Notes: generated by a model from the letters alone, not told the origin. A DNA stretch of 64,000 bases from Flavobacteriales bacterium (GCA_003150615.1 QALN01000009.1:1-64000); one strand, 5' to 3'; positions 1-13,540 are shown, counted from the stretch's first letter. Numbers and translations: made by a program.

Positions 1-1930
<1,930 letters not shown>

Positions 1931-2128
1931 AATTGTGTCTCTATTACTAGAGACCGCTACGTTTCTACTTTATTGTTTTATCAATGTTTTGATAACGTCT
2001 TTTCTCTACTAGTTGCGTTTTTATGTTTCCATAAAAACTTGTTTTCTCGTAATCGTCAATATGTCAATGAACTTGTTCCTTCGGCTTGTTCTTATACGGA
2101 TAAATCCATATCAAACGGCCTCTGGCCG

Positions 2129-2202
2129 TGGAGGATAAGGGATTCGAACCCTTGACCCCCTGCTTGCAAAGCAGGTGCTCTAGCCAGCTGAGCTAAACCC
2201 CC
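2129..2202 (-). tRNA. tRNA-Ala (anticodon TGC)
   Basis: Cloverleaf on the minus strand, starting GGGGG and ending with discriminator A at 2129. The anticodon stem-loop reads CCTGC-TTTGCAA-GCAGG, giving TGC. The acceptor stem has one G-U and one T-T mismatch at pair 6. No CCA is encoded. It sits in the 16S-23S spacer, one base from tRNA-Ile, as in most rRNA operons. Confidence 0.97.
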
Positions 2203-2203
2203 G

Positions 2204-2277
2204 TAGTCTCAGGCAGACTTGAACTGCCGACCTCTACATTATCAGTGTAGCGCTCTAACCGGCTGAGCTATGAGACT
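2204..2277 (-). tRNA. tRNA-Ile (anticodon GAT)
   Basis: Cloverleaf on the minus strand. The acceptor stem AGTCTCA pairs perfectly with TGAGACT, the anticodon loop gives GAT, and the discriminator is A. CCA is not encoded. It decodes AUC/AUU; AUA, which is frequent in this genome, needs the lysidine-modified CAU tRNA made by TilS (encoded at 44361-45722). Confidence 0.97.
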
Positions 2278-2481
2278 CTGTGTGTGTGTTGTGGCGGTCG
2301 GGCTGCTTTTTTCGCCTCCTCCTTTGCCGCCCTTTCTGTGCCAGCGTCTCTGCTGCCCTTTTCCGCTTTGGGTTTTTTTTACGACTTCTCTGTCGTTGTG
2401 TGTGATAGCCTGAACCGGGAAAGGAGTATCTGTTTTCCCAAATCCTGTCGTTTCTTGCCTTTTTGGACTTTTGTTCTCTAT

Positions 2482-4009
<1,528 letters not shown>

Positions 4010-4257
4010 GTTAATGCTTTGGTTTGTCCTTCGGCTCGAATCGAACGTTGTTTTTGGTTGTTTCTTTTGTACGCCTTTCCCTTTTTGTTTTTTTACTCGC
4101 CGAAAGTTCTTGCGTTCTTCCGTCAAGCGGTTCTGGCTATCTCATTCTTTCAAGGAACGCTTTGGTGTTCCGCCTCTTTTCTCAGAGGCTTTTTTTGTGA
4201 CCCATACCTTACTCCCTAAGGTTATGCGTCTCCCGGGTATCTGTCCCATTGCGGGGG

Positions 4258-4288
4258 CAAAGGTAAATCGTTTTTTTACCGATTCCAA
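4258..4288 (-). promoter_or_regulatory. rrn promoter P2 (proximal)
   Basis: Minus strand: TTG (4288-4286), 20 bp, TACCTTTG (4265-4258). An exact match to the Bacteroidota -33/-7 consensus TTG-N19-21-TAnnTTTG. Predicted start about 4250, giving a leader of roughly 240 nt to mature 16S. Confidence 0.85.
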
Positions 4289-4361
4289 ATCTTTTTTGTT
4301 ATTTTTTTTAGCTAATTTGCTGCCAATCAATAACTTAGACTCTCCGCCCCTTTTGCGCTTG

Positions 4362-4392
4362 CAAAGGTAATACCTTTTTTTGTTTTGAACAA
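4362..4392 (-). promoter_or_regulatory. rrn promoter P1 (distal)
   Basis: Minus strand: TTG (4392-4390), 20 bp, TACCTTTG (4369-4362). The same -7 octamer and the same 20-bp spacer as P2, 104 bp upstream of it. The -33 element ends only about 20 bp from the rnc stop codon. Confidence 0.85.
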
Positions 4393-4412
4393 GCGTTTTT
4401 TTAAAATCAAGA

Positions 4413-5189
4413 CTATTTTTTTCCGCTACTGCGTTTATCTATACGCCTACGCAGATGATAATACGCCCGACGACAAGCCTGTTCCTCGGCTTTCTTTTTA
4501 GAAGTTCCGCGACCTTTAGACACACATTCTCCGTCGATTAACAGTTTTATACCGAATTGCTGCCCCAAATCACTTTCTCTAGAATCACACAATTCAAAAC
4601 GAAGCGTCTTCTTTGTTTTTTGCGCCCATTCTATCATAAGACCTTTGTAACTGGTCACCTTATGTTCCAAAGTCTCTATATCGACATAGGGCATGATAAT
4701 TTTATCATGTACGAATTTCTGACACATAGTATACCCCCTGTCCAGATATATCGCTCCTATCATAGCTTCTATAGTGTCCCCGAAAACCGCATCCGGCATT
4801 TGTTTTTTGGGGAAAGCACACTTTATACCATCCTCCAGATGCAGACTTTTGCCAATGAAATTCAACTGGGCGCGACTTACTATTTTAGAGCGCATCTGCG
4901 TCAGATACCCTTCATTTCCCAACGGAGCGTGCCTATAAAGGTATGCGGCTATAACTGCCCCAAGAACCGCATCACCGAGATATTCGAGACGCTCATAGTT
5001 CACTTTGTTGCCGAATTTATCTTTCCTGCCAAGCGATTTGTGAGTAAAAGCCGCCTCATAATACTCCGCATTGCGCGGAGTAAAGCCCAGAATCTGTTTA
5101 TAATTAAAATTCCCGCAGTTTTTAGCGCTACGGGAATTCCTTGAAAATATTTTTTTAAGAAAATTCATCTGTACCTTGGGTATCGGCAT
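4413..5189 (-). CDS. rnc: Ribonuclease III
   Basis: Endonuclease cutting double-stranded RNA, including rRNA precursors. 258 aa. The nuclease signature ERLEYLGDAVLGAV is at about 66-79; the second acidic pair is D138/E141 (FGDTIEAMIGAIYLD). A double-stranded RNA-binding domain spans about 175-245 with the usual K-rich end (GTSKKKAEEQA). The first 30 residues extend beyond the family core; a second Met at residue 8 (5168) is an alternative start. Last gene of acpP-fabF-rnc, 11 bp after fabF. Its stop is followed almost at once by the rrn promoters, so the gene for an rRNA-processing enzyme sits directly upstream of an rRNA operon. Confidence 0.96.
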   Translation of the reverse strand: MPIPKVQMNFLKKIFSRNSRSAKNCGNFNYKQILGFTPRNAEYYEAAFTHKSLGRKDKFGNKVNYERLEYLGDAVLGAVIAAYLYRHAPLGNEGYLTQMRSKIVSRAQLNFIGKSLHLEDGIKCAFPKKQMPDAVFGDTIEAMIGAIYLDRGYTMCQKFVHDKIIMPYVDIETLEHKVTSYKGLMIEWAQKTKKTLRFELCDSRESDLGQQFGIKLLIDGECVSKGRGTSKKKAEEQACRRAYYHLRRRIDKRSSGKK

Positions 5190-5200
5190 TACACAATGCC

Positions 5201-6454
5201 TTAACCTTCGTATTTCTTGAAAAGGACGCAGGCATTATGTCCGCCGAAGCCGAACGTATTTGACATAGCAACGTCTACCTTGCGTTTCTGAGCCTTTCCG
5301 AACGTAAAGTTCAGTTTGGGATTTATCTGAGGATCATCGGTAAAGTGGTTTATAGTAGGAGGAACGACATCGTCCTTAATAGACATTATTACCGAAAGGG
5401 CCTCAACCGCGCCTGCGGCACCGAGAAGGTGACCGGTCATCGACTTGGTAGAGTTGATATTTATGTCGTAAACGTGTTGTCCGAATACTTCTTCCACAGC
5501 TTTAACCTCGGCGAGGTCTCCTAACGGAGTAGATGTCCCGTGCATATTGATTGCATCCACCTTATCGGGGCTTATTCCGGCATCCTCAAGGCAATTTTTC
5601 ATCACCAATGCGGCGCCGAGTCCCTCCGGATGCGGAGCTGTCATGTGGTGAGCGTCCGCCGAAAGACCGCCGCCTATGAATTCGGCATAAATCTTTGCGC
5701 CGCGCGCTTTAGCATGCTCCAATTCCTCCAGAACGATACAACCGGCCCCTTCTCCCATGACAAAGCCATCACGGTCCTTATCGAAAGGACGGGAAGCCGT
5801 CTTAGGATCGTCGTTTCTTGTGGAAAGCGCCTGAAGAGAGTTAAATCCTCCTACACCAGGCTCTGCTATACACGCTTCGGAACCTCCGGACACTATCACT
5901 TCCGCTTTACCGAGGCGGATATAGTTGAATGCATCTATCAGCGCGTTTGCAGAAGAAGCACATGCAGCCACAGTAGTGAAGTTAGGGCCCATAAAGCCGT
6001 ATTTTATAGATATATGACCTGCCGCGATATCGGCTATCATCTTCGGTATGAAGAAAGGATTGAATCTGGGAGTATGGCCGCCTTCGGCAAAACCGACAAC
6101 TTCCTGATGGAAAGTAGTCAGCCCGCCTATACCGGAACCCCATATAACACCTATCCTGGAAAGGTCTTCCTTTTCCAGATCAAGACCCGAATCCTTGACC
6201 GCCTCTTCTGCCACCACAAGGGCGTACTGTGCGTACGGGTCCATTTTGCGGGCTTCCTTGCGGTCTATGTGCTGGCTTACATCAAAACCTTTGAGTTCGC
6301 ATGCGAACTGGGTTTTGAACTTCGACGCGTCGAAACGGGTAATAGGCCCTGCACCGCTTACTCCGGCGAGCATTGCCTCCCATGTTTCAGGGGCGGTATT
6401 GCCAAGCGGAGTCAACGCACCAAGGCCTGTTACTACTACTCTTTTTAATTCCAT
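5201..6454 (-). CDS. fabF: Beta-ketoacyl-ACP synthase II
   Basis: Condenses malonyl-ACP with acyl-ACP in type II fatty acid elongation in the cytoplasm. 417 aa, the family's usual length. The catalytic triad is visible: Cys165 in VAACASSANA, His305 in NMHGTSTP, His342 in KSMTGHLLGAAG, plus the C-terminal GFGGHN loop. Sits between acpP (23 bp upstream) and rnc (11 bp downstream), the conserved acpP-fabF-rnc order. KAS II (FabF) rather than KAS I is preferred from the overall sequence and the acpP linkage. Confidence 0.97.
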   Translation of the reverse strand: MELKRVVVTGLGALTPLGNTAPETWEAMLAGVSGAGPITRFDASKFKTQFACELKGFDVSQHIDRKEARKMDPYAQYALVVAEEAVKDSGLDLEKEDLSRIGVIWGSGIGGLTTFHQEVVGFAEGGHTPRFNPFFIPKMIADIAAGHISIKYGFMGPNFTTVAACASSANALIDAFNYIRLGKAEVIVSGGSEACIAEPGVGGFNSLQALSTRNDDPKTASRPFDKDRDGFVMGEGAGCIVLEELEHAKARGAKIYAEFIGGGLSADAHHMTAPHPEGLGAALVMKNCLEDAGISPDKVDAINMHGTSTPLGDLAEVKAVEEVFGQHVYDININSTKSMTGHLLGAAGAVEALSVIMSIKDDVVPPTINHFTDDPQINPKLNFTFGKAQKRKVDVAMSNTFGFGGHNACVLFKKYEG

Positions 6455-6477
6455 AACCTACTTTTTAGCGGGGAGTT

Positions 6478-6714
6478 TTATTTCTGCTGCTCCTCGATAT
6501 AAGTGATTACCTGACCAACAGTAGTGATGTTTTCTGCCTGGTCGTCGGGAATCTGGATGTCGAATTCTTTTTCGAATTCCATGATAAGTTCAACAGTGTC
6601 AAGCGAATCAGCGCCCAAATCATTTGTGAAGCTGGCTTCCGGCGTTACTTCGTTTTCGTCAACGCCAAGTTTGTCTACGATGATAGCTTTTACTCTTGAT
6701 GCAATGTCAGACAT
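6478..6714 (-). CDS. acpP: Acyl carrier protein
   Basis: Carries acyl chains on a 4'-phosphopantetheine arm. 78 aa, acidic, with Ser37 in the [10 protein letters not shown] motif. The frame stays open 18 codons further upstream, but the ATG at 6714 ([12 protein letters not shown]) gives the standard ACP N-terminus and length, and the upstream extension overlaps a likely promoter box. First gene of acpP-fabF-rnc. Confidence 0.97.
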   Translation of the reverse strand: MSDIASRVKAIIVDKLGVDENEVTPEASFTNDLGADSLDTVELIMEFEKEFDIQIPDDQAENITTVGQVITYIEEQQK

Positions 6715-6744
6715 AATTGTATAAAATTTTAAAGTTTCAGTCAG

Positions 6745-6752
6745 CAAATTTA
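6745..6752 (-). promoter_or_regulatory. Possible -7 box of the acpP operon
   Basis: TAAATTTG on the minus strand fits TAnnTTTG, 31 bp upstream of the acpP ATG. No TTG lies 19-21 bp further upstream (ATG stands there), so only half of the consensus is present. Confidence 0.45.
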
Positions 6753-6953
6753 GGCAAAACTTTTGCATCGCTCATAATAAGGGCACAACAATTTAACATC
6801 TTTTTATCCCACAAACATCATTATCCGCTGTAAAACAACATATTAACATCAAAAAATATTTTAAAAAATTCTGGCCTTTTCTATTGTAAATGCTGCGCTT
6901 TTTCTTTTTTTTTGCCTAAAAATTAAACATATACAATCACATTAGCGCAAAAA

Positions 6954-7520
6954 ATGAAACGCATAGCCGTTTTTGCTTCGGGCTCAGGGTCCAACGCAGA
7001 GAATTTCATAAACTATTTCCGCCAAAACGACGCGGCCGACATAAGCCTCGTCCTTTCCGATAACAAATCAGCCAAAGTCCTGCAAAGAGCGGAAAAACAC
7101 GGCGTACCACATGCCGTGTTCACAAAAGAAGAACTGGCCTGCGGCAAAGTGCTGGAAAAACTCAAGCGGAATAAGATAGACTTTATAGTGTTGGCCGGAT
7201 TCCTGCGGCTGGTCCCGGCGGACATAATAAATTCGTATCAGGGCCGCATCGTCAACATACACCCCGCACTTCTGCCCTCATACGGAGGAAAAGGTATGTA
7301 TGGTATGAACGTCCACAAGGCCGTGGTCGAAGCCGGCGAGGAAGAATCCGGAATAACTATACATTACGTAAACGAACATTACGATCAGGGCGATATAATA
7401 TTTCAGGCGCACACGGAAGTATATCCCGACGACACCCCTGAAGACGTGGCGGAAAAAGTCCATGCGCTCGAATACCAGTATTACCCCCAGATAGTGGATC
7501 AACTCATCTGTGAACTTTAA
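6954..7520 (+). CDS. purN: Phosphoribosylglycinamide formyltransferase (GART)
   Basis: Transfers a formyl group from 10-formyl-THF to GAR, the third step of purine synthesis. 188 aa. The phosphate-binding GSGSN loop is at 10-14. Active-site Asn101 and His103 lie in VNIHPALLPSYGGKGMYG and the catalytic Asp is D144 in EHYDQGDII. Transcribed alone, divergently from acpP across a 240-bp AT-rich gap. Confidence 0.96.
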   Translation: MKRIAVFASGSGSNAENFINYFRQNDAADISLVLSDNKSAKVLQRAEKHGVPHAVFTKEELACGKVLEKLKRNKIDFIVLAGFLRLVPADIINSYQGRIVNIHPALLPSYGGKGMYGMNVHKAVVEAGEEESGITIHYVNEHYDQGDIIFQAHTEVYPDDTPEDVAEKVHALEYQYYPQIVDQLICEL

Positions 7521-7576
7521 CTACTTTATATCCTGTTTTTAAAGTCCTTTAACGCTATGCATTAAAGGTAAAATGC

Positions 7577-7584
7577 TATTTTTG
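7577..7584 (+). promoter_or_regulatory. Possible -7 box upstream of the 7619 gene
   Basis: TATTTTTG matches TAnnTTTG and lies 35 bp upstream of the start codon. No TTG is found at the -33 position, so support is partial. Confidence 0.45.
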
Positions 7585-7618
7585 TAGAAAACACGGAAAA
7601 TCAAATTTAAAACAGGGG

Positions 7619-8290
7619 ATGAAAAAGACGTTTATACACAGGCTGACATTTGTGCAAGCCATCATGGTATTGCCCCTGGCGGCATTGTGCCAGGGAGGTA
7701 ATGACACCACGGACGTGTATTTCAATCCCGACAAAGGTCTGGCGCGCGAACATTACGAAAAAATGTCCCGGCGAAAAACCACGTACGACATAAACATGGA
7801 AGGCTACGTAGGTTCGGCAGGTGAAAATACGATATGGGGATTTTCCGCCAACCCCCAGGCCAATATACCCGTAGGCAAAAAAGCCGACATAACAGCAGGG
7901 ATAAGCGTAATGCAGTCCTATTACAACGGCTCCGATTTCCTTTGGCCGGGATACGACGGTCCGGAAGGCGCTTCTCGCAACCGCAGCACAACGGACGCCA
8001 TACTTTACGTCGCAGCATCGTATTACGTAAACAACAGGCTGACTGTACACGCTTCCGGTTTTATGAATATTTCTGGCAACAACAGCCCTTTCGCCCCATC
8101 GAAAGGTTTTTCCGTAGGCGCCGATTACCGCATTTCGCGCCGCGCATGGCTCAGTTTCAATTATTCATACATGGAAGGCGGTATGCCATATCCGTACGGA
8201 TACTACGGTTACGGACATTACGGACGTCCCTATGGTGTTGGCGGAGTATACAACCCGTTCGGCACCCGAGGATGGCATAATCCGTTCTAG
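7619..8290 (+). CDS. Hypothetical secreted or outer-membrane protein with Gly/Tyr-rich tail
   Basis: Not recognised. 223 aa. A basic N-terminus and hydrophobic segment end at about ALCQGG, a plausible signal peptide. The middle part alternates polar and hydrophobic residues in short strands (ITAGISVMQSYY, AILYVAASYYV, LTVHASGFMNIS, SVGADYRI, AWLSFNYSYM), which looks like an outer-membrane beta-barrel fragment. The last 40 residues are rich in Gly, Tyr and Pro and contain GYYGYGHYGRPYG. Stands between purN and a DUF2007 gene. A structural or envelope role is inference only. Confidence 0.75.
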   Translation: MKKTFIHRLTFVQAIMVLPLAALCQGGNDTTDVYFNPDKGLAREHYEKMSRRKTTYDINMEGYVGSAGENTIWGFSANPQANIPVGKKADITAGISVMQSYYNGSDFLWPGYDGPEGASRNRSTTDAILYVAASYYVNNRLTVHASGFMNISGNNSPFAPSKGFSVGADYRISRRAWLSFNYSYMEGGMPYPYGYYGYGHYGRPYGVGGVYNPFGTRGWHNPF

Positions 8291-8336
8291 GCCGTAACGT
8301 ATCCTCATATCACATTACCAAAACCTATTAACCGCC

Positions 8337-8702
8337 ATGAAAACCCTTATCTCGGCCGACGGACCATTTCAGGCCAATGTGATAAAAGGCCGCTTGGAAA
8401 GTGAAGGCATCGCCGCCGAAGTCATAAATGAAGACATGGGTACGCTTTTTCCGTATTCGATCACGGACGACAGGGGAATACGCATAATCGTACACGAAGA
8501 AGACTACGAAAGGGCAATGGCCATAATAACCCAGGCTTACGCCAGCAAGCAAAAATGTCCTTTTTGCGGAAGTGAAAACACCATACGCACGGATCAAAAT
8601 ATCCGTAAGACTTTCATGGAAATGCTCCGGCATATTTTATCCGGATTCCGCAAAACCTTTTCATGTTGCAGCTGCGGAAAGGACTTTTCGGTAAAAGACT
8701 GA
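8337..8702 (+). CDS. DUF2007 domain protein with C-terminal zinc ribbon
   Basis: 121 aa. Residues 1-70 resemble the DUF2007 (putative signal-transducing, GlnB-like fold) family: a short sequence starting with a substrate-like 'FQANVIKGRLESEGI' helix, a DDRGIRIIVHEEDYERA core. Residues 73-117 add two cysteine pairs, CPFCG and CCSCGKD, which probably bind zinc. No signal peptide. Lies 47 bp after the preceding gene and upstream of a histidine kinase. Its biochemical role is unknown. Confidence 0.8.
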   Translation: MKTLISADGPFQANVIKGRLESEGIAAEVINEDMGTLFPYSITDDRGIRIIVHEEDYERAMAIITQAYASKQKCPFCGSENTIRTDQNIRKTFMEMLRHILSGFRKTFSCCSCGKDFSVKD

Positions 8703-8792
8703 AAATCCAGCGTTACTTACGCCTAACAGCTAAAAAACACCCACGTATATTAATTAAGATAAGGATACGGCCACTGGCGGACGCAAACCGAC

Positions 8793-8822
8793 TTGTGTTA
8801 CTTGCGGCTTTCGTTATCTTTG
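8793..8822 (+). promoter_or_regulatory. Promoter of the histidine kinase gene
   Basis: TTG (8793-8795), 19 bp, TATCTTTG (8815-8822): a full sigma-ABfr-type promoter. Predicted start about 8830, leaving a leader of about 20 nt to the ATG at 8851. Confidence 0.75.
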
Positions 8823-8850
8823 CAAGCAGCAACACCAAATCTGCGGACAG

Positions 8851-10356
8851 ATGCCATTCAAATACCTTTCACTCTCAAGCAGGATATTTTTCTCTCTGGC
8901 TTTCATACTCATGACCGCCCTGATAGTATTTTCATCCATATCCCTATACCATATAAAAACGCGGAGCCACACGCAGAACGAAGCCGCCATAAAAAAGGAA
9001 TTATCGGCCATCGGCATGTCCGTAAATTTCGCATTACGAGGAGCCGGAACTCTATCACCGTCACTTTTTACCGACCGTTCCAGGACCGATGCGATAGACT
9101 TGGCCGCTTCTTCATCCAACATAGGGATAGATATATACGACAAAAACGGGACACACTTGTATAAAGCCTCCCAGGATTACCAGTCTTTGTATTACGGGAA
9201 CGACTCCGGCATCCCCAGAACCGGACAGGGATTGCCACCGTCCGTTATATCATCTCTGGACTCGCTTGGCGGCACACTCAGGATAAAAGAAGGATCTGCG
9301 GACAACATGCCGGTAATAGGTTTTTACACCGCGCTTTACTCCCCCGAAGGGCGTATGACAGGCATAATGCGAATACTATATCCGGAAGAAACATACTTTA
9401 ACGCGTCGGACATAACCCCGCTGCGCGAAAAACTGTCGTTGACACTGATAGCTCTGTTGGCCGTATCGCTCATAGCTGCCGTACTGATAGCCCGCGGTAT
9501 AACACGCCCCATAAAACGTCTTGGGGACAACATGTCCGGCATAACTGCCGACCGTGGGCAGGATATAGAATACAGCGGAGTACCCGACCTACGCCCTTTG
9601 GTAAATGCATATAACTCCATGCTTGAGCGCATACGTGAAAGTTCACGTAAAATGGCCCAGAGCGAGCGGGAACGCGCATGGGACGAAATGGCCAAGATAG
9701 TTGCCCATGAAATAAAAAATCCGCTGACGCCGATGCGTCTTTCCGTGCAAAGTTACCTGATGACTTTCGATCCGAAAGCACCCGACGCAAACGAAAGGGC
9801 AACGGAACTATGCAGCGTTTTGATAGAACAGATAGACGCCCTTTCGCAGATAGCTTCTTCTTTTTCCGATTTCTCGCGCAGCGAACGCTCCGCACACGGA
9901 TCATGCGACCTATCGGAAATACTCCCCTTGGCCGCCGGAATATACAAAAGCCGGTATGTTTCGACCGAAGTCCCCTCAAGACCTCTTTATGTTCCCCTGG
10001 ACAAGACAGCAATAGTGCAAATAGTCTCCAACCTGATAAAAAACGCCATGGAAGCCGTTCGGTCCGGTACACAACCGGAAATATCGATAACACTCGCCGA
10101 CGACGATTCCGGCCATGCGGTACTCACGGTATCGGACAATGGTTCCGGTATTCCGGAAGAAATAATCGGACAGATATTCAACCCTTCGTTCACCACCAAA
10201 TCATCAGGCACAGGCATGGGACTGGCCGTAACATCCAGGATCATCACGTCCGCCGGAGGCACGATATCATGCCGTTCGGACAAAGAGCACGGCACGACAT
10301 TTACTATAATCCTGCCTCTACTGCGCGGAACAGGACCGGTAAACGCCGAAAAATGA
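8851..10356 (+). CDS. Membrane sensor histidine kinase, NtrY-like
   Basis: 501 aa. A first membrane helix at about 12-33, a periplasmic sensor domain of about 160 residues, a second helix at about 194-214 (LIALLAVSLIAAVLIA), then a HAMP linker (ITRPIKRLGDNM), a HisKA domain with phospho-acceptor His286 in AHEIKNPLTPMRLSVQ, and an ATPase domain with an N box (NLIKNAMEAV), G1 (DNGSGIPEE) and G2 (GTGMGLAV). The AHEIKNPLTP version of the H box is typical of NtrY-like kinases. No response regulator is adjacent, so its partner must be encoded elsewhere. It has its own consensus promoter. Confidence 0.92.
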   Translation: MPFKYLSLSSRIFFSLAFILMTALIVFSSISLYHIKTRSHTQNEAAIKKELSAIGMSVNFALRGAGTLSPSLFTDRSRTDAIDLAASSSNIGIDIYDKNGTHLYKASQDYQSLYYGNDSGIPRTGQGLPPSVISSLDSLGGTLRIKEGSADNMPVIGFYTALYSPEGRMTGIMRILYPEETYFNASDITPLREKLSLTLIALLAVSLIAAVLIARGITRPIKRLGDNMSGITADRGQDIEYSGVPDLRPLVNAYNSMLERIRESSRKMAQSERERAWDEMAKIVAHEIKNPLTPMRLSVQSYLMTFDPKAPDANERATELCSVLIEQIDALSQIASSFSDFSRSERSAHGSCDLSEILPLAAGIYKSRYVSTEVPSRPLYVPLDKTAIVQIVSNLIKNAMEAVRSGTQPEISITLADDDSGHAVLTVSDNGSGIPEEIIGQIFNPSFTTKSSGTGMGLAVTSRIITSAGGTISCRSDKEHGTTFTIILPLLRGTGPVNAEK

Positions 10357-10427
10357 CAACACCCACCCTCTGCCACACAGCCCATATCCGCCTGAATACG
10401 GCACAGACACGAGCCGCCTCTCAAACA

Positions 10428-11351
10428 TCAAAAAAGCGACTGGGAATCACAGACCACTATCAACGAGCTGCCTTTTTCTACTGACGGAACAACTTTCTGA
10501 GTCCCGGAAGCTATGACACACCTGGTTACATGTGCCCCCAGAACTTCCACGGCACGTAGCTTACCTATGTCCCGACGTGCCGTAACGCCTCCCTCTTTCG
10601 TTTCAAGCATTACACGGAACAAATCTCCCCGCCTGACGCCGATATCTTCTCCGCGGTTTATATAGATATCTTTCACTTTTCCGTGTTTGTCAGGTTCTCC
10701 CAGTTCCAATATTCGCGTCTCGAATTTATAATTTCGGTCGATATAGAACAAGAGAGGGTATTTCATACTTTCTATGGCCTTGCCATCGGCGACAGCCGGT
10801 TCCCCCCCCCCGCCCGGACAGTTTTATCTCCTCCGGGGACAAACTCTTACCGGTTAAAATATCGTATCCGCTCAAAAGAAGCACAAAAACCGACTTGAAC
10901 GAATCCTTTCCATCCTTTGACTCGTGTAAAAAGTATAACCGGTCACAGTTCCGGTGACGATATACCGCGCTCCTACGGCCTCTATCAACCTGGCTCTCTG
11001 CGAGATTAACCTGGAATATTCCTCCGTAGCAGTTTCAGGACTTCCAACCTCCCACATCCGGGAATAAGGCTTTAACCGGTTCAGTTGTTCAGCATCAACG
11101 ACATTATGTCTGCCGCGTTCCGCAAATCCGACTATCCCCCCCCTTCGTATGGCGTCCGCATATGCAACAGGCACATTAGGAGACCTCATGAAATAATCCA
11201 CCACAAGAGTTTCTTTTACGTCCTTAATCTCCTGGGCTTCTGTCCTGTTGAAAAAAGACAAACGTGCAGACGTCCAGCCCACGGTTATCGCAGACAATGC
11301 CTGCACGATCACAATATACCGGCAATAAAAAAACCGTGCAGATGCGTACAT
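10428..11351 (-). pseudogene. CsgG-like lipoprotein/secreted gene disrupted by two frameshifts
   Basis: Two in-phase open segments (11351-10872 and 10766-10428) belong to one former protein. The joining 100 bp is coding only in a second frame: after GTVTGY the other frame gives ...SKDGKDSFKSVFVLLL..., then it must shift back at a run of ten Gs (10811-10802 on the minus strand); nine Gs would restore the frame. The composite has a hydrophobic start, 'IRRGGIVGF...RHNVVDAEQ' and 'GARYIVTGTVTG' as in CsgG-type proteins, and a C-terminal 'INRGEDIGVRRGD ... GKLRAVEVLGAHV' segment like FlgT/CsgG-associated domains. Could be a decayed gene, a phase-variable gene or an assembly error. Lies between the kinase and atpC. 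Confidence 0.75.
10802..10811. repeat. Homopolymer tract, ten C (G on the coding strand)
   Basis: A perfect run of 10 within the coding path of the CsgG-like gene. Changing it to nine (or twelve) would rejoin the upstream alternate frame with the downstream open segment, so the length of this tract controls the reading frame at this point. Confidence 0.9.
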
Positions 11352-11493
11352 ATCGACACCACACGGAAGGTCTAGGTTTGGTTTAGTTTTATAATTAATA
11401 AAATTAGTGAAATAAACGTATCTACAAAAAAAACATATGACATTTAACAGTTATACATTTGTTAAAAACCATAATCGTCTTCACGACGGAATG

Positions 11494-11527
11494 AAAAAAC
11501 GCCCGGCAGCGAATAAACTACCGGACG
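11494..11527 (-). terminator. Terminator after atpD-atpC
   Basis: On the minus strand a 10-bp stem (two G-U pairs) CGTCCGGTAG/CTGCCGGGCG with an 8-nt loop is followed by six Ts, 34 bp past the atpC stop. Confidence 0.8.
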
Positions 11528-11560
11528 GATTCCCAAATATATTTAATTACAATAAAATAT

Positions 11561-11845
11561 TCAGTCTACAAGAATAATCATTTCGTCACCGGCCGATTTC
11601 ACAGCGCCCGACGATACCTCTATGGTTATGGCATCACCGTCCACCGAACTCTCTATCCTGTCGGATATTTCAGCTCCGGCAAAGCCATCCTTGGAACGTA
11701 TCACCACATCGCCTTTGGAAAGGGTCGAAACTATCGGGGCGTGCATATGCAACACCTGAAAACGGCCTTTCTCTCCGGGTAACGTCACCGCATCCGCCGT
11801 GCCGCTGAAAACCTGCCCTTCGGGGCTTATCACCTTTACCTTCAT
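11561..11845 (-). CDS. atpC: ATP synthase F1 epsilon subunit (short form)
   Basis: 94 aa. Contains the N-terminal beta-sandwich (MKVKVISPEGQVFSG..., LPGEKGRFQVLHMHAPIV) that contacts the rotor, but ends before the C-terminal helical hairpin that acts as a brake in longer (about 135 aa) epsilon subunits. Short epsilon subunits are usual in Bacteroidota. 17 bp downstream of atpD and followed by a terminator, so atpD-atpC form a closed two-gene unit. Confidence 0.94.
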   Translation of the reverse strand: MKVKVISPEGQVFSGTADAVTLPGEKGRFQVLHMHAPIVSTLSKGDVVIRSKDGFAGAEISDRIESSVDGDAITIEVSSGAVKSAGDEMIILVD

Positions 11846-11862
11846 AGTAACGACGCGGTATA

Positions 11863-13410
<1,548 letters not shown>

Positions 13411-13532
13411 TTATCCCGCAAAAATATGGATTTTTTTTAACACCTCCCGGTATAAATTTATTTTAACAATCCGCTTTAACCCACACAACCTATACGGACC
13501 ACAAGGAACCCCCGCCGTAAACTTTTTTTGCG

Positions 13533-13540
13533 TAATTTTG
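13533..13540 (+). promoter_or_regulatory. Possible -7 box of the ABC-F gene
   Basis: TAATTTTG on the plus strand, 88 bp upstream of the ABC-F ATG. No TTG is present 19-21 bp upstream, so support is partial. Confidence 0.4.

Larger units (their letters stand above)
4010..4412. other. rrn leader and promoter region, no protein gene
   Basis: About 400 bp between 16S and rnc. It contains two complete sigma-ABfr-type promoters facing 16S (listed separately) and the transcribed leader. Frames here (for example 4142-4330 minus) have no homology I recognise and lie in the leader. No terminator is seen between the rnc stop at 4413 and the upstream promoter, so read-through from rnc into the rRNA operon is possible. 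Confidence 0.8.

Noticed and set aside
5540..6448. 302-aa plus-strand frame
   Set aside because: Antisense of fabF; long frames are common opposite this gene's codon pattern.
11136..11143. Slippage-prone eight-C run
   Set aside because: It keeps the frame of the CsgG-like gene (RRGGIVGF), so it does not explain the breaks.
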